The notes under the pieces: generated by a model
What the model saw: only the letters and a program-made list of their open reading frames with translations
Database searches by the model: none
Told to the model about the DNA's origin: nothing
Made by a program: the position numbers and the translations under genes
From: Thiobacillus sp.
GTDB taxonomy: Bacteria > Pseudomonadota > Gammaproteobacteria > Burkholderiales > Thiobacillaceae
NCBI GenBank assembly: GCA_016124745.1
Contig: WGNC01000022.1
Coordinates: 1 to 55,544, forward strand
Length of the DNA stretch: 55,544 nt
Reading direction: 5' to 3'
Shown: one piece after another, positions 53,807-55,544 of the stretch
Position numbering within the stretch: the first letter of the stretch is position 1
Layout: every line of letters starts with the position of its first letter

Positions 53807-54994
53807 TCAAAGTCGCGCGGCAACAATGGCCGCAATTTCACTATCGTCGAGCCTGATCGGGTTGGTTGCCATGCTGCTGCCGCGGCTATTGGCCACAATG
53901 CGCGGGATGTCGGTTTGCGTCACCCCAAAATGTGCCAATGTCGGCAGCTTGAGTTCGCGCGTCCAGGCTTCCAGTGTGTCGACCAGAACGGCGTGAGCCG
54001 CATCCCGGTTCAGTTGTCCCTGTTTGCTCAGCAGGCGTCCCACCTGGGCGTACTTGTCCAGCGTCGGGTGGTCCGGATCACGTGCGCGCAACGCTTCGAT
54101 GTTGGTTCGCGTTGCCGTTGCCACCAGCGTGCCGCATGCGACGCCGTGAGGAATCGGAAAGAATGCACCGAGCGGTGCCGCCAGACCATGCACGGAGCCA
54201 AGTCCGACTTGCGCCAGCGTGATGCCCGACATCAGTGCCGCATAGGCCATCCGTTCGCGTGCCGCTGCGTCGCCGGCGTCAGCATAAAATCCAGGCAGGC
54301 CGTCACGCGCAGCCTTCATGCCGCCCCATGCAAGCGAATCGGTCATCGGTGAGGCTCGACTGGAGACGTACGATTCCAGCAGTTGGGTCAAGGCATCCAT
54401 GCCATTGGCTGCGATGACGGACTGCGGGCAGCTTGCCAACAGATCCGGATCGACCAGTGCGTATTCCGCCACCAGTTTCTCGTCGCGAAACGATTTCTTG
54501 AAACCATTTGGGCCCTGCACGCTCAACACCGCGTTTTTGGTTGCTTCCGAGCCGGTTCCTGCAGTGGTCGGCACGGCTATGAACGGCGTGGCCGGGCCGT
54601 CGTAGGGCATTTCAGGTCCCACACCTTCCAGATGATCAATCACCGAATTACCGGGTTTGAGCAGGCCGGCGATCGCCTTCGCGGCATCCAGCGCACTGCC
54701 GCCACCTATGCCAATCACCCCGTCAATCGATGATGAACGGAATTCCCGTACGGCTTCATCGATCATCTGCGGTGAGGGTTCGCCGGGGATCGACAGATGC
54801 AACCAAGAAATGCCCTGTGCTTTCAGCCCGTCTGTCACGGCCGACCAGAACGGCGATTTCCGCATCGAGCCCGCGCCGGTGACAAGGAGTGTTCGCCGGC
54901 CGTACCTGCCAGCAATGGCCGGCAATTTTGCAAGCGAGCCCGAACCGAACTCGATACGCGGCAAGCGCGAAATGGAGAAATTGATGATCCGCAC
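53807..54994 (-). CDS. Iron-containing alcohol dehydrogenase
   Basis: 395 residues, group III dehydrogenase. NAD-binding GIGGGSALDAAKAIAG, the PTTAGTGSEATKNAV segment, and metal-ligand region with D197-type DALTQLLESYVS and GSVHGLAAPLGAFFPIPHGVACG (histidines). Oxidises or reduces a short alcohol/aldehyde; substrate not predictable. Start ATG 54992-54994. The lemA-GIDE pair lies downstream on the same strand after 72 bases. Confidence 0.92.
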   Translation of the reverse strand: MRIINFSISRLPRIEFGSGSLAKLPAIAGRYGRRTLLVTGAGSMRKSPFWSAVTDGLKAQGISWLHLSIPGEPSPQMIDEAVREFRSSSIDGVIGIGGGSALDAAKAIAGLLKPGNSVIDHLEGVGPEMPYDGPATPFIAVPTTAGTGSEATKNAVLSVQGPNGFKKSFRDEKLVAEYALVDPDLLASCPQSVIAANGMDALTQLLESYVSSRASPMTDSLAWGGMKAARDGLPGFYADAGDAAARERMAYAALMSGITLAQVGLGSVHGLAAPLGAFFPIPHGVACGTLVATATRTNIEALRARDPDHPTLDKYAQVGRLLSKQGQLNRDAAHAVLVDTLEAWTRELKLPTLAHFGVTQTDIPRIVANSRGSSMATNPIRLDDSEIAAIVAARL

Positions 54995-55024
54995 GGTCAG
55001 CTTTCGTTCGACAGATTACGTTGA

Positions 55025-55219
55025 ATGGTAGCGATTTTGCTGGCGGGATGCCTGCCAGGGCACATGCCAAAGCGGCAGGATTCGCGGACTTTATGTATTA
55101 CGGATTATTACGTGCGTCCCGTTGCTGAGGTGTTGGAAACAAATATGTCCCGACAGGCTATTGAAAACAATGCGGATATCGACCGCGGCAAGGTGAATCG
55201 CTCTACCGAAGGGCGTTGA
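55025..55219 (+). CDS. Possible small lipoprotein
   Basis: 64 residues starting MVAILLAGC, with a lipobox (LLAGC) right at the N-terminus; the hydrophobic part is very short for a signal, so an earlier start or a non-coding status is possible. No ribosome binding site is obvious. It lies between the alcohol dehydrogenase (divergent) and the tRNA promoter. Confidence 0.3.
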   Translation: MVAILLAGCLPGHMPKRQDSRTLCITDYYVRPVAEVLETNMSRQAIENNADIDRGKVNRSTEGR

Positions 55220-55223
55220 AGTG

Positions 55224-55253
55224 TTGACGCGATCGGGTTTGCTTTGCTATAGT
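55224..55253 (+). promoter_or_regulatory. Sigma-70 promoter of tRNA-fMet
   Basis: TTGACG at 55224-55229 and TATAGT at 55248-55253, 18 bases apart, 37 bases before the mature tRNA. Confidence 0.8.
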
Positions 55254-55290
55254 TCCGCTTCTCGATTGACGCAGTTCTATTTGCGACAGG

Positions 55291-55367
<77 letters not shown>

Positions 55368-55382
55368 TTTCGAAATAATATG

Positions 55383-55410
55383 TTGACGTTTTATGTGAAC
55401 TACGTAGAAT
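55383..55410 (+). promoter_or_regulatory. Strong sigma-70 promoter, probably of an rRNA operon
   Basis: TTGACG at 55383-55388 and TAGAAT at 55405-55410, 16 bases apart. It is followed by GCGC and, 50 bases later, by a boxA-like leader. Confidence 0.65.
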
Positions 55411-55460
55411 GCGCACCTTCTCGAAACGGCCTGCTTTTAGGAGTTGTGGGTTTAATCGAT

Positions 55461-55472
55461 TGATCTTTAACA
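55461..55472 (+). promoter_or_regulatory. boxA-type antitermination element (rrn leader)
   Basis: TGATCTTTAACA matches the boxA core TGCTCTTTAACA of bacterial rRNA leaders. The following ACAGCCGATAGGTGTGGG is typical of sequence near betaproteobacterial 16S genes. The 16S gene itself would lie beyond the window. Confidence 0.65.
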
Positions 55473-55544
55473 ATTTACAGCCGATAGGTGTGGGTGTTGT
55501 TGCGGTAGTTGGACTGGTTTTGGCTGGTCTGGCAACTAGCATAG

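Overview
The window looks like chromosomal DNA of a high-GC betaproteobacterium, probably near Thiobacillus and its Nitrosomonadales relatives. This rests on gene content: a PilS/PilR pair beside a PP0621-type gene, an EpsD-like foldase next to surface-sugar genes, an exported DsrE-like protein, and an rrn-type leader behind tRNA-fMet. It is inference, because no 16S sequence lies inside the window.

Layout. 1-4650 is a scarred region: a frameshifted IS30-family transposase cut by the window edge, the decayed tail of a dihydrolipoamide dehydrogenase gene, an intact membrane PAS-GGDEF-EAL protein, a 167-bp MITE with perfect 18-bp ends, and a 0.5-kb island of palindromic repeats. 4651-10233 (minus) is a pyruvate dehydrogenase operon, pdhA-pdhB-[four-helix-bundle gene]-aceF/lpd, in which E2 and E3 form one 1005-residue chain. 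10357-28324 holds mainly housekeeping genes: M17 aminopeptidase, phospholipase D lipoprotein, RluA, DsrE-like protein, a ThDP enzyme, a CBS protein, transaldolase, chorismate synthase, a class III cyclase, an MFS carrier, a pyruvyltransferase-like protein, a Lon-like protease and a YbaK deacylase. 28337-36835 is a run of small exported or envelope proteins (M48 peptidase, retropepsin-like protease, SYLF-like, RTX-repeat and NifX-like proteins) with a cold-shock gene, YaeQ, a methyltransferase, MscS and TrhO. 36915-40035 is a PP0621-pilS-pilR operon. 40251-48200 makes nucleotide sugars: epsD-like, gmd, fcl, rfbB, rfbA, rfbC, rfbD and galE, giving GDP-fucose, dTDP-rhamnose and UDP-galactose for surface polysaccharide. 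48234-54994 carries recJ, an unusual HTH-ferredoxin-reductase fusion, lemA with a GIDE/EF-hand partner, and an iron-type alcohol dehydrogenase. The right end has tRNA-fMet and what looks like the promoter and boxA leader of an rRNA operon that continues beyond the window.

The most interesting signal is a heptamer-type repeat built on GGGGTCA. It flanks the four-helix-bundle gene inside the pdh operon as inverted arrays that supply that gene's start and stop codons. It also occurs inside two other reading frames: the linker that joins E2 to E3, and a loop of the M17 aminopeptidase. This looks like a small mobile cassette with solo copies of its ends scattered nearby. The mobile nature is inference; the repeats and their positions are directly visible.
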